Shown: positions 1 to 10,020, numbered from the stretch's first letter. The stretch: DNA of 64,000 bases from Amycolatopsis rifamycinica (GCF_000695625.1 NZ_JMQI01000043.1:62001-126000); one strand, 5' to 3'. Notes: generated by a model not told the origin, from the sequence alone. Numbers and translations are program-made.

Positions 1-2
1 TC

Positions 3-1133
<1,131 letters not shown>

Positions 1134-1148
<15 letters not shown>

Positions 1149-2540
1149 GCCGGGGAACAGGTCCGCGTCCGCGGGGAGCTTCGTGCCGCGGAACCAGGTG
1201 TCGAAGAACGCTCGCAGATTCTTGCCGCTGATCCGCGTCACCATCGCCTCGAACGCGGGCCAGGTCGCGTTGCCGTGGCGGTAGCGGGCCGGCCAGTCGT
1301 GCAGCAGCTTCGCGAACGCCGGGTCGCCGATCTCGCGGCGCAGGGCGTGCATGGCCAGGATGCCCTTGTTGTAGACGCCTTCGAACTCGTGGCCCTGGCC
1401 CATGCCGACCAGCTTCTGGCCCCAGAAGTCCGTGCTGGCGTGGGTGATCTCGATGGCCGCGCGGTAGCGGTCGTCCAGGTTCTGGCCCTCGCGCTCCGCC
1501 CACAGCCACTGCGAGTACGACGCGAAGCACTCGTTCAGGCAGATGTCGGACCAGTTCGTGAGCGACACCGAGTCGCCGAACCACTGGTGGGCGTTCTCGT
1601 GCACCAGGGTCGGCAGGTCGGCCCACTTCGCGTACGTCGGCCGGGTCTGCGACTCGAGCGAGAACGGGACGTTCTCGTTCAGGTAGATCCCGCCCGCCGC
1701 CGATTGCGGGTACGGGCCGAACTTGCCGGTCAGGAAGCCGAGTACCTCCGGCAGGCGGTCGCCGATCGCGCGGCGGGCCTCGGCGCCCGGTGCGTACGCC
1801 GAGACCACCGGGGTGCCGTCGGGCAATGTCGACCTGTCGACACCGAACTTGCCGATCGTGATCGTCGTCAGGTAGCTCGCCACCGGGTTGGGCTCGGTCC
1901 AGGTGCCCGGCGGGCCCTCACGGCCGTTCGAGACGACCGTCCAGCCCGCCGGGACGTGCGCGGTCAGCGTGAAGGTGGCCTTGTCGCGCGGGGTTTCGTT
2001 GACCGGGTACCAGAACGCCGCCGAGTGCGGCTCGCCGACCATGTACGCGCCGCCGTCGGCCGAGTGCCGCCAGCCGTTTTCGCTGCCGCCGTCGTGTGGT
2101 GTCTTGGCCGGGTCGCCGCCGTAGCGCACCCGCGTGCGGAAGGTCGTCCCCGCCCGGATCGGCTCCGGCGGGGTGACGACCAGTTCGAACGCCTTCTCGC
2201 GGCGGAACTTCGCCGGCTTGCCGTCGACTTCGACGCCGTGCACGTCCAGCCCGCGCAGGTCGAGGTCGAACCGGCCGAGGTCATGGGTGGCCCTGGCGGT
2301 CACCGTGGTGTCGCCGTCGAGGTGCCCGCTCGGCGGGTCGTACTTCACGTCGACCTGGTAACCGAGGGCGTCGTAGCCGCCGTTGCCGTCGTCCGGGTAG
2401 TACGGGTCACCCGCGCCGGACGCGCCCGGCACCGGGTGCATCGGCGGCGACGGGGGTGCCGCGGTGACGGCGTCGCCGCCGCACACCACGGCGAGGACCG
2501 CCGCGGCGCAGACGGCCAGTGCGGTCAGTCGGCGGCGCAT
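1134..2540 (-). CDS. Secreted M1-family zinc metallopeptidase
   Basis: The 468-residue protein has an N-terminal signal peptide (MRRRL, then an Ala/Val-rich hydrophobic stretch ending near residue 30). The zinc site is HENAH at residues 314-318, followed 18 residues later by the third ligand Glu in the segment LNECFASYSQWLW, the gluzincin arrangement of M1 aminopeptidases. An N-terminal beta-sandwich-like region (residues 40-230) matches the M1 layout. At under 500 residues it lacks the C-terminal alpha-solenoid of ePepN, as in other short actinobacterial M1 proteins. The ATG at 2540 was chosen because the open frame upstream would overlap the divergent hydrolase and would bury the signal peptide. 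It probably trims peptides outside the membrane. Confidence 0.88.
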
Positions 2541-2614
2541 ACGACCACCATAGGTTATCGAAAGCGATCGGTTGATCACGTTCCGCACCAGGGGTTTTGT
2601 GGTTAGGTGACCGC

Positions 2615-3361
2615 GTGCTCTGTTTCGGCGGCAGCGGTGTGCCGATCGTTCTGCTCCACGGCCTGATGGGCCGCGCGCGGACGTGGTGGCGGGTCGCGGA
2701 GTGGCTCCGGCCCTACGGCGCGGTGTACGGCCTCGACGCGCGCGGCCACGGCAACGCCCCACGCGTCGGCCCGTGGACGACCGAGCGCTTCGCCGACGAC
2801 GTCGCCGAAGCGCTGCGGAGCCTCGAGGCCGGCCCGGCCGTGCTGATCGGGCATTCGATGGGCGGCCTGCACGCCTGGGCGACCGCCGCGCGGTACCCGG
2901 AGCTGGTGCGCGCGGTCGTCTCCGAGGACTTCGCGCCGGACCAGCGCGGCCGGACCGTCGAGACGTGGCGCGGGTACTTCGAGAGCTGGCCGGTCCCGTT
3001 CGGCTCGCTCGACCACGTCCGGGAGTTCTTCGGCGACGCGGGCGAGTACTTCACGGACTGCGTCGAGGAGCGTGACGACGGCTTCCACCTGGTCGCGGAC
3101 CTCGAGGACCTGTACGTCATCGCCGCCGAATGGGGCCGCCGGGACTACTGGGACGTCGTCGAGGCGATCCGCTGCCCGCTGCTGCTGGTCGAAGGCGAGC
3201 ACACCGCCATGCCGCCCGGCCAGCAGGCGCTGGTCGCCGACCGCGTCCCGGGCGCGCGCCACCTCGTGATCCCGGGCTCGGCCCACCTGCCCCACGACGA
3301 AGCCCCGGAGACCTACCGAGGCGCGGTGGAGGCCTTCCTCAGCCGGGTACTGGCCCGCTGA
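2615..3361 (+). CDS. Alpha/beta hydrolase
   Basis: This is a 248-residue alpha/beta hydrolase fold protein. It shows the oxyanion motif LLHGLMG near the N-terminus, the nucleophile elbow GHSMGG with Ser81, an acidic segment LVEGEHTAMP where the catalytic acid is expected, and a late His in GSAHLPHDE. I favour the GTG at 2615, which has AGGTGA four bases upstream; a TTG at 2597 would add six residues. The substrate cannot be read from sequence: esterase, lipase, lactonase or dehalogenase-like activities are all possible. It is divergent from the M1 peptidase, with only about 75 bp between starts, so the two promoters must be packed together. No signal peptide is visible, so it is probably cytosolic. 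Confidence 0.85.
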   Translation: MLCFGGSGVPIVLLHGLMGRARTWWRVAEWLRPYGAVYGLDARGHGNAPRVGPWTTERFADDVAEALRSLEAGPAVLIGHSMGGLHAWATAARYPELVRAVVSEDFAPDQRGRTVETWRGYFESWPVPFGSLDHVREFFGDAGEYFTDCVEERDDGFHLVADLEDLYVIAAEWGRRDYWDVVEAIRCPLLLVEGEHTAMPPGQQALVADRVPGARHLVIPGSAHLPHDEAPETYRGAVEAFLSRVLAR

Positions 3362-3368
3362 ACCGGAC

Positions 3369-3486
3369 GACACGCGTGATTGCCGGGTCGACACGCGTGA
3401 TCAGAGGGACGACACGCCGAACGCGCCGTTGAGCCGCCGTGTCGACCCTCAAATCACGCGTGTCGACCTTCCAGTCACGCGTGTCG
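3369..3486. repeat. Palindromic array of 21-bp periodic repeats
   Basis: The motif ACACGCGTGAT occurs at 3370 and 3391, with a decayed copy at 3412. Its inverse (ATCACGCGTGT / GTCACGCGTGT) occurs at 3453 and 3474, with a decayed copy at 3432. All steps within each arm are exactly 21 bp, two helical turns. The arms mirror each other around about 3427, so the DNA or RNA could fold into a long imperfect hairpin. It sits between two convergent genes, ending at the amidase stop codon. It could be a bidirectional terminator, a BIME/REP-like intergenic element, or an array of protein-binding sites. Confidence 0.75.
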
Positions 3487-3491
3487 ACCCT

Positions 3492-4448
3492 TCAAGCACG
3501 GGCGAGGTCGGCTCGCCAGGCTGCTGTCGAACGGTCGGACGGGACGATCAGGGGCCAGACGTCCGCGCCGAGGAAGCCCGTTTCGTCGGTCACCTTCGTC
3601 GCGGTGCACGTGTGGCGGGCCAGGCCGGCCTGGGCGGACAACACGGCTACTGCGTCCTTTGTGGACTTTCCGAAGACGCCGTCGGTGGGGACGTCGAAGC
3701 CGGACGCGCGCAGGAACTGCTGCGCCAGCTGGACCTTCCGGCCCGCGTCGCCCGGCTTCAGCAGTGGCCACTCGGCCTCGGCACGCGTCACCGCGACGCC
3801 GAGGACGCGGCCGACGGCAGTCCGCAGCTCCGGCAGCCGGTTGTAGAGCACCTGGCCGGGGCACTCGGTCGAGTTGAAGTCGCGGTGGCCCTTGATGAAC
3901 TCCGGCGCGATGCCGTACTGGCTCGCGATGTAGGCGACGAGCGAGACCAGCGAGTTCCACAGGGCCGGCGGCACGTCCACCGTGCTGTAGAGGCCCTCGT
4001 TCTCGATGCCGATGACCTCGCTGTTGTGGTTGCCGACGTTCGCGCCCAGCACGTGCTGGGTGCCGCCGCGCAGGATTTCCAGGCTGCGGTGCCGTCCTTC
4101 GGTGATGAACCCGCCGCGGCTGTTCGTGAACTGCTGGCCGCTGTCGATCCAGCCGTTCTTGTCCATGTGCAGGTTCTGGATGAATCGCGAGACGTAGTAC
4201 GCGCGCGCCAGCGAGAAGTCGTCGTTCATCGGCGGGTCGACCGCGTGGTGCACGACGATGTAGGTGGGCTTGTGGTTCTCCACCACGATGGTGCCCGTGG
4301 CGGGCCGCGCGCCCCAGTCGGACGTCGGGTGGATCGCCGAAACCGGAACGGCCGCCGTGGCCGTCCCCGTGGTCGTCATCCCCAGTGCGCCGGCCGCGGT
4401 CGCGGTCACCCCCGCCTTCAGCAGGGTCCGGCGGTCAACAGTGACCAT
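3492..4448 (-). CDS. Tat-exported PGRP-type N-acetylmuramoyl-L-alanine amidase
   Basis: The 318-residue protein begins with a Tat-like signal (VDRRTLLKAG followed by an Ala-rich hydrophobic segment), then an Amidase_2/PGRP domain. Zinc ligands are visible: His in VVHHAV and the His/Cys pair in GHRDFNSTECPG. The C-terminal about 90 residues (LKPGDAGRKVQLAQQFL, DGVFGKSTKDAV) look like a peptidoglycan-binding helical domain. The enzyme should cleave the MurNAc-L-Ala bond of cell-wall peptidoglycan outside the membrane. The ATG at 4448 was preferred because it places the twin-arginine signal at the N-terminus. Its neighbours show no functional link. Confidence 0.9.
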   Translation of the reverse strand: MVTVDRRTLLKAGVTATAAGALGMTTTGTATAAVPVSAIHPTSDWGARPATGTIVVENHKPTYIVVHHAVDPPMNDDFSLARAYYVSRFIQNLHMDKNGWIDSGQQFTNSRGGFITEGRHRSLEILRGGTQHVLGANVGNHNSEVIGIENEGLYSTVDVPPALWNSLVSLVAYIASQYGIAPEFIKGHRDFNSTECPGQVLYNRLPELRTAVGRVLGVAVTRAEAEWPLLKPGDAGRKVQLAQQFLRASGFDVPTDGVFGKSTKDAVAVLSAQAGLARHTCTATKVTDETGFLGADVWPLIVPSDRSTAAWRADLARA

Positions 4449-4511
4449 GCGTGAAACGGTAACTCCGCACCGCGCCGATGACAACTATTGACCAACTTTG
4501 GTAGTAGCGCG

Positions 4512-5387
4512 TCAGTGTTCACCCGGCAGGGCGAAGAGGCCGTCGCGGGTCTGCTCCAGCAGGCCGTCGACCAGCAGGGAGTCCAGGCAGCGGTCGCGCT
4601 GGCCGCCGTCGTGCCAGACGAGGTCGAGGCGAGCCTTGTCGACCGGGCCTTCGCTGCCGCGCAGCACGTCGAGCAGCCGCCCGCGGACGTACCGGTCGGT
4701 GCCCGCGTACCGCTGCACCGGCTTGGCCGGGCCGGCGTACTCCGGCCGTCCGGCGAGCTGCCACGCGCACTCGTCGTGGATCGGGCAGTCCGCGCACTTC
4801 GGGGCGCGCGCGGTGCAGATCAGCGCGCCCAGCTCCATGATCGCCGCCGAAAACCGGGCCGCGGGCGCGTCTTCGGCGGGCAGCAGGGCCTCGACGTCGG
4901 CCATGTCGCGGGTGTTGGACGCCGGCCCGGCGTCGCCGGCCCCGTGCACCGCCCGCGCGACGACCCGCCGCACGTTCGTGTCGACGACCGGCGCGCGGCG
5001 CCCGTAGGCGAACGCGGCGACCGCCCGCGCGGTGTAGGCGCCGATTCCGGGCAGCGCCAGCAGAGTGTCCACATCGGACGGAACGACGTCCCCGTGCTCC
5101 TTGGCGATGACCCCGGCGGCCTCGTGCAGCCGCAGCGCCCGGCGCGGGTAGCCGAGCTTGCCCCAGGCCCGTACGACCTCGCCCGGCGACGACGCGGCCA
5201 GCGCCGACGGCACCGGCCAGCGCGCCATCCACTCGAGCCAGATCGGCTGCACCCGGACGACGGGGGTCTGCTGGAGCATGATCTCGCTGACCAGGACACC
5301 CCAGGCCGAGCAGGTGGGCTCGCGCCACGGGAGATCCCGGCCGTGCGCGGAGAACCAGTCGAGCAGTACGTCAGCGTCCACAGCCAC
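4512..5387 (-). CDS. mutY: A/G-specific adenine DNA glycosylase MutY
   Basis: The 291-residue protein has all MutY hallmarks in order: SEIMLQQTPV with the catalytic Glu, a helix-hairpin-helix LPGIGAYTARAV, the catalytic Asp in VVDTNVRRV, and the iron-sulfur cluster cysteines in the spacing C-X6-C-X2-C-X5-C (CTARAPKCADC then C five residues on). The C-terminal MutT-like domain seen in longer MutY proteins is reduced to about 70 residues, as in many actinobacteria. It removes adenine mispaired with 8-oxoguanine. It starts with GTG at 5387, directly upstream (10 nt) of the glycosyltransferase stop codon. Confidence 0.95.
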   Translation of the reverse strand: MAVDADVLLDWFSAHGRDLPWREPTCSAWGVLVSEIMLQQTPVVRVQPIWLEWMARWPVPSALAASSPGEVVRAWGKLGYPRRALRLHEAAGVIAKEHGDVVPSDVDTLLALPGIGAYTARAVAAFAYGRRAPVVDTNVRRVVARAVHGAGDAGPASNTRDMADVEALLPAEDAPAARFSAAIMELGALICTARAPKCADCPIHDECAWQLAGRPEYAGPAKPVQRYAGTDRYVRGRLLDVLRGSEGPVDKARLDLVWHDGGQRDRCLDSLLVDGLLEQTRDGLFALPGEH

Positions 5388-5396
5388 GCCGGGAGG

Positions 5397-6347
5397 CTAC
5401 TTCGCCCGCTTCGGCAGCTCTCGGGCGACCTCGGCCGGGGAGGGCATCGCGGCGATCTCGGCGGCGATCGCGCGGGCCGCCTCGCGGCACGCGGACGCCT
5501 TCCGGGCCTGTTCGGCGACGGCGTCGGCGGTCAGCTCGCCGGGCGCGAGCCGCACTGCGGCCCCGGCGGCCACGAGCGCCTCGGCGTTGGCGAACTGGTC
5601 GGCGCCCTGCGGCAGGACCAGCTGCGGCACGCCCGCGGCGAGCGCGCCCAGTGTGGTGCCGCTGCCTCCGTGGTGCACGACCAGCTCGGCGTGCGGCACC
5701 ACCGCCGCCTGCGGCACCCAGGCGCGCAGGGTGACGTGGTCCGGCACGGGGCCGAGGTCTTCGGGACGCACCCGGCCGGTGGCCACCACGACCGGCACGC
5801 CGAGCGTCGCCAGCCCGCGGATCGCCGTCGTGAGCACCTCGGGGGTGCCGAACGCGGTGCCGAGGGTCAGGTAGACCAGCGGCGGCCGGAAGTCGCCGGG
5901 CTCGGAGAAGGGCACCGGACGCAGGGCGATGCGCTGGGCGGTCGCGAGGAAGTCCGCCTCCTGCAGGGACGGCGGACAGATGTCCAGGTGCACGCCGCCG
6001 GCGGGGCGCTCGAACCCGATGCCGCGCGGGAACATCCGGCCGAACCCGTGCCAGAGCGCCGGGACGCCGGCGCGTTCCGCGGCGACAGCCGCCTCCGGGA
6101 CGCCCCACCCGTGCACGACCAGGTCCGGCCGCAACCGCGTCAGTTCCGGTTCGAGGTCTTCGGCGTAGATCTCGTAGAACGAGTCCGCGGGCCGGAACGG
6201 GTTGAGCCCGAGCCGGCGCAGCGGCGCGTGGACGTGCTCACCGGCGGCGAAGTGCACCTCGTGCCCGATGTCCCGCGCCGCGACCGCGAGCGGGACCATC
6301 GGGTACGTGTGGCCGGCGGACGCCAGCCCGGCGAACAGAATGCGCAT
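5397..6347 (-). CDS. MGT/UGT-type glycosyltransferase (short form)
   Basis: The 316-residue protein has the MGT layout: N-terminal Rossmann start MRILFAGLASAGHTYP with the conserved His, a linker, then a C-terminal donor-binding domain containing HHGGSGTTLGALAAGVPQ and PQGADQFANAEAL, the nucleotide-sugar signature of antibiotic glycosyltransferases. It is about 70-80 residues shorter than typical family members (about 390), the loss falling in the acceptor domain. The acceptor cannot be predicted. It lies 34 kb from the biosynthetic cluster, between mutY and the carbonic anhydrase, so it is more likely a stand-alone xenobiotic or macrolide-inactivating type enzyme than part of that cluster. 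The start ATG at 6347 is clear. Confidence 0.85.
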   Translation of the reverse strand: MRILFAGLASAGHTYPMVPLAVAARDIGHEVHFAAGEHVHAPLRRLGLNPFRPADSFYEIYAEDLEPELTRLRPDLVVHGWGVPEAAVAAERAGVPALWHGFGRMFPRGIGFERPAGGVHLDICPPSLQEADFLATAQRIALRPVPFSEPGDFRPPLVYLTLGTAFGTPEVLTTAIRGLATLGVPVVVATGRVRPEDLGPVPDHVTLRAWVPQAAVVPHAELVVHHGGSGTTLGALAAGVPQLVLPQGADQFANAEALVAAGAAVRLAPGELTADAVAEQARKASACREAARAIAAEIAAMPSPAEVARELPKRAK

Positions 6348-6388
6348 GTCGTCCCCATCCAGATGTCACCATCATCTGGAAGAGAATG

Positions 6389-6880
6389 CTACTGGACCTC
6401 GGTGAGCTTCCCGGTCTTCACGTCGTAGACGAACCCGCGCACGTTCTCCGTGTGCGGCAGGTAGGCGCTGCGCCGCACCCGCTCGACCGACGTGCGGACG
6501 CTGTTCTCGACGCTGCGGAACGCCTCGACCGACCACGTCGGCCGCAGGCCGGTGTCGTTTTCGAGTTCGTCCTTGAAGTCGTCTTCGGTCACCATCGAGA
6601 GGCCGCACTCGGTGTGCTGGACGATCAGCACCTCGCGCGTGCCCAGCTTGCGCTGCGAAAGCGCCAGCGAGCGGATCATGTCGTCGGTCACCACACCGCC
6701 CGCGTTGCGGAGGACGTGCGACTCGCCCTGCAGCAGGCCGAACAGCTCGAACACCCGGATGCGGGCGTCCATGCAGGTCAGGACGGCCACCTGGAGCGAC
6801 GGCTTCGGGGACGACCGGTCGCCGGGCGTCACCTCGCCGAGTTCCTGGTTGCGCTTGAGCAGTACGTCGATCGAGGTCAT
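6389..6880 (-). CDS. Beta-class carbonic anhydrase
   Basis: The 163-residue protein has zinc ligands in CMDAR and HTECG (Cys, His, Cys with the Asp-Arg dyad), the layout of beta carbonic anhydrases. Length and flanking motifs (RNAGGVVTDDMIRSLALSQ, RGFVYDVKTGKLTEV) match the mycobacterial CanA/Rv1284 type rather than the longer CanB type. It interconverts CO2 and bicarbonate in the cytosol. It lies on the same strand as the glycosyltransferase and mutY with about 40 nt between, possibly co-transcribed. Confidence 0.92.
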   Translation of the reverse strand: MTSIDVLLKRNQELGEVTPGDRSSPKPSLQVAVLTCMDARIRVFELFGLLQGESHVLRNAGGVVTDDMIRSLALSQRKLGTREVLIVQHTECGLSMVTEDDFKDELENDTGLRPTWSVEAFRSVENSVRTSVERVRRSAYLPHTENVRGFVYDVKTGKLTEVQ

Positions 6881-6979
6881 CGGTCACCTTCCGGCCAGTG
6901 GCCCCGCGGCGCGGGCGTACCACTCATTTGACCCGGTCAGCGCCCCGATGAGCAATGCGTTACGGGCAATGTCACGAGG

Positions 6980-8080
6980 TCAGCCCCCGAACCACGGCTC
7001 CTCGACGGTCCGCGGCGGCGCCGACGTCCGCCCGATGCGCAGCTCGGTCGGCAGGGTGATCGTCTTCGGCGCACTGCGCTCGCCCGAGCTGAGCAGCAGC
7101 CGTCCGGCTGTCTTGCCCTTCTCCAGTACCGGCTGGTGGACCGTGGTGAGCCCGATCCGCTCGGCTTCGGCGATGCCGTCGAAGCCGGTGACGGTGAGGT
7201 CCTGCGGCACCCGCAGCCCGCGCCGCTCGGCCTCGGCCATGGCGCCGAGCGCGAGGATGTCCGAGGTGCAGATCACCGCGGTGATCTGCGGGTAGGCGTC
7301 CAGCAGCTGGCGGGCCGCGGACGCGCCGTCGTCCACCGTGTGGTCGAAGCGCTCGACCACCGGCACGCCCGCCCAGTCGACGCCCGCCGCCGAGAACGCG
7401 ACGGCCAGTGCCTCCAGCCGGGTGCGCTGGACGTGGAAGTGCGCGCCGCTCTGCCGCGTCGCGGAGACGAAGTCGTCGTTGCGCTCGCGGGCCAGCCGCA
7501 TGCAGATGACGCCGACCTGCCGGTGCCCCAGCGACACCAGGTGCTCGGCGATCTTGCCGACGGCCGCCGCGTCGTCCGGGCCGACGCGGTCGACGCCCTC
7601 GAGGCTCGGCTGGTCGATGATCACCGTCGGCACCGGGCGCTCCAGCACGGCGGCCAGGTGCGGGTCGTCGTCCGGGACGGAGTAGACGACGAAGCCGTCG
7701 ACGCCCGCGCGGTGCACCGCGGCGACGTCCTCGCGGCCCGGGCTGGCCGGCACCAGGTGCAGGCCGACGCCGGCGTCTTCGCAGGCCAGCGCCAGTCCTT
7801 CGAGGACACCGACGGCGGCGGGGTCGCGGAAGGCGTAGGAGAGGTTCTCGGTGAGCAGCAGCCCGACCGCGCCCGCCTTGCGCGTGCGCAGGGAGCGGGC
7901 GACCGGGTCGGGGCCGGGGTAGCCGAGGCGCCGCGCGGTCTCGAGGACGCGGCGGCGCAACTCCGGACTCAGCTGGTCCGGCCGGTTGTAGGCGTTGGAC
8001 ACCGTGGTCCTGGACACACCGAGCTCCGCCGCGAGCGACGCCAGTGTCGCCTGCCTCCGGGTGCGAATAGGACGGCCCAT
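6980..8080 (-). CDS. LacI-family transcriptional repressor
   Basis: The 366-residue protein has an N-terminal LacI helix-turn-helix (TLASLAAELGVSRTTVSNAYNRP), the hinge segment PDPVARSLRTRKAGAVGLLL and a periplasmic-binding-protein-like effector domain with ICTSDILALGAMAEAERRGLRVPQ and TVTGFDGI. The ATG at 8080 was chosen because the DNA-binding domain begins just after it; the open frame upstream adds only a non-conserved 28-residue extension. A 13-bp perfect palindrome lies 6 bp upstream of the start, suggesting autoregulation. No sugar-catabolic target is adjacent: the divergent neighbour is a metal ABC transporter, so the regulon is not obvious from context. Confidence 0.92.
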   Translation of the reverse strand: MGRPIRTRRQATLASLAAELGVSRTTVSNAYNRPDQLSPELRRRVLETARRLGYPGPDPVARSLRTRKAGAVGLLLTENLSYAFRDPAAVGVLEGLALACEDAGVGLHLVPASPGREDVAAVHRAGVDGFVVYSVPDDDPHLAAVLERPVPTVIIDQPSLEGVDRVGPDDAAAVGKIAEHLVSLGHRQVGVICMRLARERNDDFVSATRQSGAHFHVQRTRLEALAVAFSAAGVDWAGVPVVERFDHTVDDGASAARQLLDAYPQITAVICTSDILALGAMAEAERRGLRVPQDLTVTGFDGIAEAERIGLTTVHQPVLEKGKTAGRLLLSSGERSAPKTITLPTELRIGRTSAPPRTVEEPWFGG

Positions 8081-8085
8081 CCGCA

Positions 8086-8098
8086 AACCGTAACGGTT
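8086..8098. promoter_or_regulatory. Palindromic operator candidate of the LacI regulator
   Basis: AACCGT-A-ACGGTT is a perfect 13-bp inverted repeat located 6-18 bp upstream of the LacI-family start codon. LacI proteins usually bind such short palindromes and often repress their own gene. Assignment to this regulator is inference from position. Confidence 0.55.
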
Positions 8099-8219
8099 CA
8101 GATCGGTTTCCTGAAGAGACACCCCGCGTGGTCGATGTCTCGATCCGCATGCGCGAAGTCGCATACACCAAAGCGGGATCTGGCGGCCAGAAAGTCATCC
8201 GGATGGGGTAAGGTGAATC

Positions 8220-8234
8220 TGACAACGGTTTCCA
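8220..8234. promoter_or_regulatory. Zur-like metal-regulator box before the zinc transporter
   Basis: TGACAACGGTTTCCA is an imperfect 15-bp palindrome (outer TGA/CCA and inner AAC/GTT half-sites) 24 bp upstream of the solute-binding-protein start. It resembles the actinobacterial Zur box (TGAAAATNATTTTCA style) in length and symmetry. A TAAGGT hexamer at 8209-8214 could be the -10 element, which would put the box at or just past the transcription start. Confidence 0.45.
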
Positions 8235-8257
8235 TTAGCGTCTCCAGGAGTCTCCAG

Positions 8258-9169
8258 ATGAGTTCCCGCCGCACCAGAAGCGTGCTCGCCGCCGCTTCGG
8301 CCCTGTCCGTCTTCGCGTTGGCCGCGTGCTCCGGCGGGACGTCCTCCGACGGCGGCGGGGCGCAGGCGGGCAGCGACGCCAAGATCAAGGTCGTCGCGTC
8401 GACCGACGTCTGGGGCAGCGTGGTCAGTGCCGTCGGCGGCGACAAGGTCGAGGTCAGGTCGATCATCCACGACCCGTCCGCCGATCCGCACTCGTACGAG
8501 ACGACGGCGGACGAAGCGCTCGCGGCGAAGGATGCCCAGCTGCTGCTGTCGAACGGCGGCGGGTACGACGAGTTCTTCGGCAAGCTCACCGAGCAGGCGG
8601 GCAGCGCGAAGAAGCTCGTCGCCTACGACATCGCCGCGACCGGCGACGAGAACGAGCACGTCTGGTACGACCTGCCCGGCGTCGACAAGGTGGCCGACCA
8701 GCTCGCGACCCAGCTCGGCGAGCTCCAGCCGGCGTCGAAGCAGCAGTTCGCCGACAACGCGACGGCGTTCAAGGCGAAGGTCGACGCCCTCGAGAAGCGC
8801 CTCGAAGAGCTGGGCGCCACCCACCCGGGTACGAAGGTCGTCGTGACCGAGCCGGTCGCGCACTACCTGTTGGCGAGCGCGAAGCTCACCGACGCGACGC
8901 CCAAGGCGTTCTCGGACGCGGTGGAGAACGACACCGACGTCCCGGCCGACGCGGTCAGTGCCTACAAGCAGCTCCTCGCGGCCAAGCAGGTCAAGGCCCT
9001 GATCAACAACGAGCAGACCGTGACGCCGCTGACCCAGGACGTCGTCAAGCAGGCGAAGGACGCCGGCATCGGCGTGGTCGGCGTGACCGAAACGCTCCCG
9101 GCGGGTGTGACGGACTACATTGGCTGGATGACCGGGGAAGTCGACGAGCTGGCTGGGGCGTTGAAGTAG
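8258..9169 (+). CDS. Zinc (manganese) ABC transporter solute-binding lipoprotein, ZnuA/AztC type
   Basis: The 303-residue protein has a lipoprotein signal with lipobox LAAC, then a cluster A-I metal-binding protein fold. Likely metal ligands are His78 (in PHSYE), His134 (NEHVWYD), His202 (EPVAHYLL) and an acidic residue near 252. There is no long His-rich loop as in enterobacterial ZnuA. It should bind Zn(II), or less likely Mn(II), outside the membrane and deliver it to the permease. ATG at 8258 has AGGAG seven bases upstream. It is the first gene of a compact operon with the ATPase (2-nt gap) and permease genes and is preceded by a Zur-like box. Confidence 0.9.
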   Translation: MSSRRTRSVLAAASALSVFALAACSGGTSSDGGGAQAGSDAKIKVVASTDVWGSVVSAVGGDKVEVRSIIHDPSADPHSYETTADEALAAKDAQLLLSNGGGYDEFFGKLTEQAGSAKKLVAYDIAATGDENEHVWYDLPGVDKVADQLATQLGELQPASKQQFADNATAFKAKVDALEKRLEELGATHPGTKVVVTEPVAHYLLASAKLTDATPKAFSDAVENDTDVPADAVSAYKQLLAAKQVKALINNEQTVTPLTQDVVKQAKDAGIGVVGVTETLPAGVTDYIGWMTGEVDELAGALK

Positions 9170-9171
9170 CC

Positions 9172-10017
9172 ATGTCACCCGTATCCGACGACGTACGCCC
9201 CGCGGTCCGGGTCCGCGGGGCGGGGCTCGCGTTCGGTCCCCGCACCCTCTGGTCCGGGCTGGACCTCGTCGTCGAGCCGGGTGAGTTCCTCGCCGTGCTC
9301 GGCCCGAACGGCTCCGGCAAGAGCAGCTTCCTGAAGGCGCTGCTCGGCATGCAGGACCTGTCGGCGGGCACGGTCGAGATCGCGGGCGGCCGCCCCGGCG
9401 GCGCGAACCGCAAGGTCGGCTACATCCCGCAGCAGCGCGCGATCGACGAGTCGCTGACGCTGCGCGGCGTCGACCTGGTCGGGCTGGGCCTCGACGGGCA
9501 CCGCTGGGGTCCGGGTCTGTTCGGCATGGCGGCACGACGTCGTCAGGTCGCCGCGGCCGTGTCCGCCGTCGGGGCGACCCGGTACGCGAAGCAGCCGGTC
9601 GGCCGCCTGTCCGGCGGCGAGCAGCAGCGGCTGCGGGTGGCGCAGGCCCTGGTCGGCGACCCCGAGGTGCTGCTCTGCGACGAGCCGCTGCTGTCGCTCG
9701 ACCTGGCGCACCAGCGCGCGATCAGCGAGCTGATCGACTCCCGGCGGCGCGCGGCCGGCACGGCGGTGCTGTTCGTGACGCACGAGATCAACCCGGTGCT
9801 GCCGTTCGTCGACCGCGTGCTGTACCTGGTCAACGGCCAGTTCCGGATCGGCAAACCGGACGAGGTGATGACCACGTCGACGCTGTCGGAGCTGTACGGC
9901 ACCCGCGTCGAGGTGCTCAAGGTCGGCGGCCAGATCCACATCGCGGGCGCGCAGAGCGCGTTGTGCGAGGCAGAGCCGCACCACCACGAACACGACGTCG
10001 AAGAGCAAGTGGGCTGA
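9172..10017 (+). CDS. Metal ABC transporter ATP-binding protein, ZnuC type
   Basis: The 281-residue ATPase has Walker A GPNGSGKSS, the Q-loop in IPQQRA, signature LSGGEQQRLRVAQAL, Walker B VLLCDEPLLSLD and the H-loop in FVTHEIN. It energises uptake by the adjacent permease. An unusual detail is the C-terminal tail with HHHEHD, a candidate zinc-sensing or zinc-buffering segment. The gene begins 2 nt after the binding-protein stop and is followed 3 nt later by the permease, so the three are surely co-expressed. Confidence 0.93.
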   Translation: MSPVSDDVRPAVRVRGAGLAFGPRTLWSGLDLVVEPGEFLAVLGPNGSGKSSFLKALLGMQDLSAGTVEIAGGRPGGANRKVGYIPQQRAIDESLTLRGVDLVGLGLDGHRWGPGLFGMAARRRQVAAAVSAVGATRYAKQPVGRLSGGEQQRLRVAQALVGDPEVLLCDEPLLSLDLAHQRAISELIDSRRRAAGTAVLFVTHEINPVLPFVDRVLYLVNGQFRIGKPDEVMTTSTLSELYGTRVEVLKVGGQIHIAGAQSALCEAEPHHHEHDVEEQVG

Positions 10018-10020
10018 GTC

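Noticed and set aside
5397..6347. Membership of the first glycosyltransferase in the polyketide cluster
   Set aside because: It is 34 kb from the cluster among housekeeping genes, and the cluster has its own full-length glycosyltransferase.
4488..6428. Plus-strand open frame of 646 codons
   Set aside because: It lies opposite mutY and the glycosyltransferase and has low-complexity Arg/Gly-rich composition without motifs.
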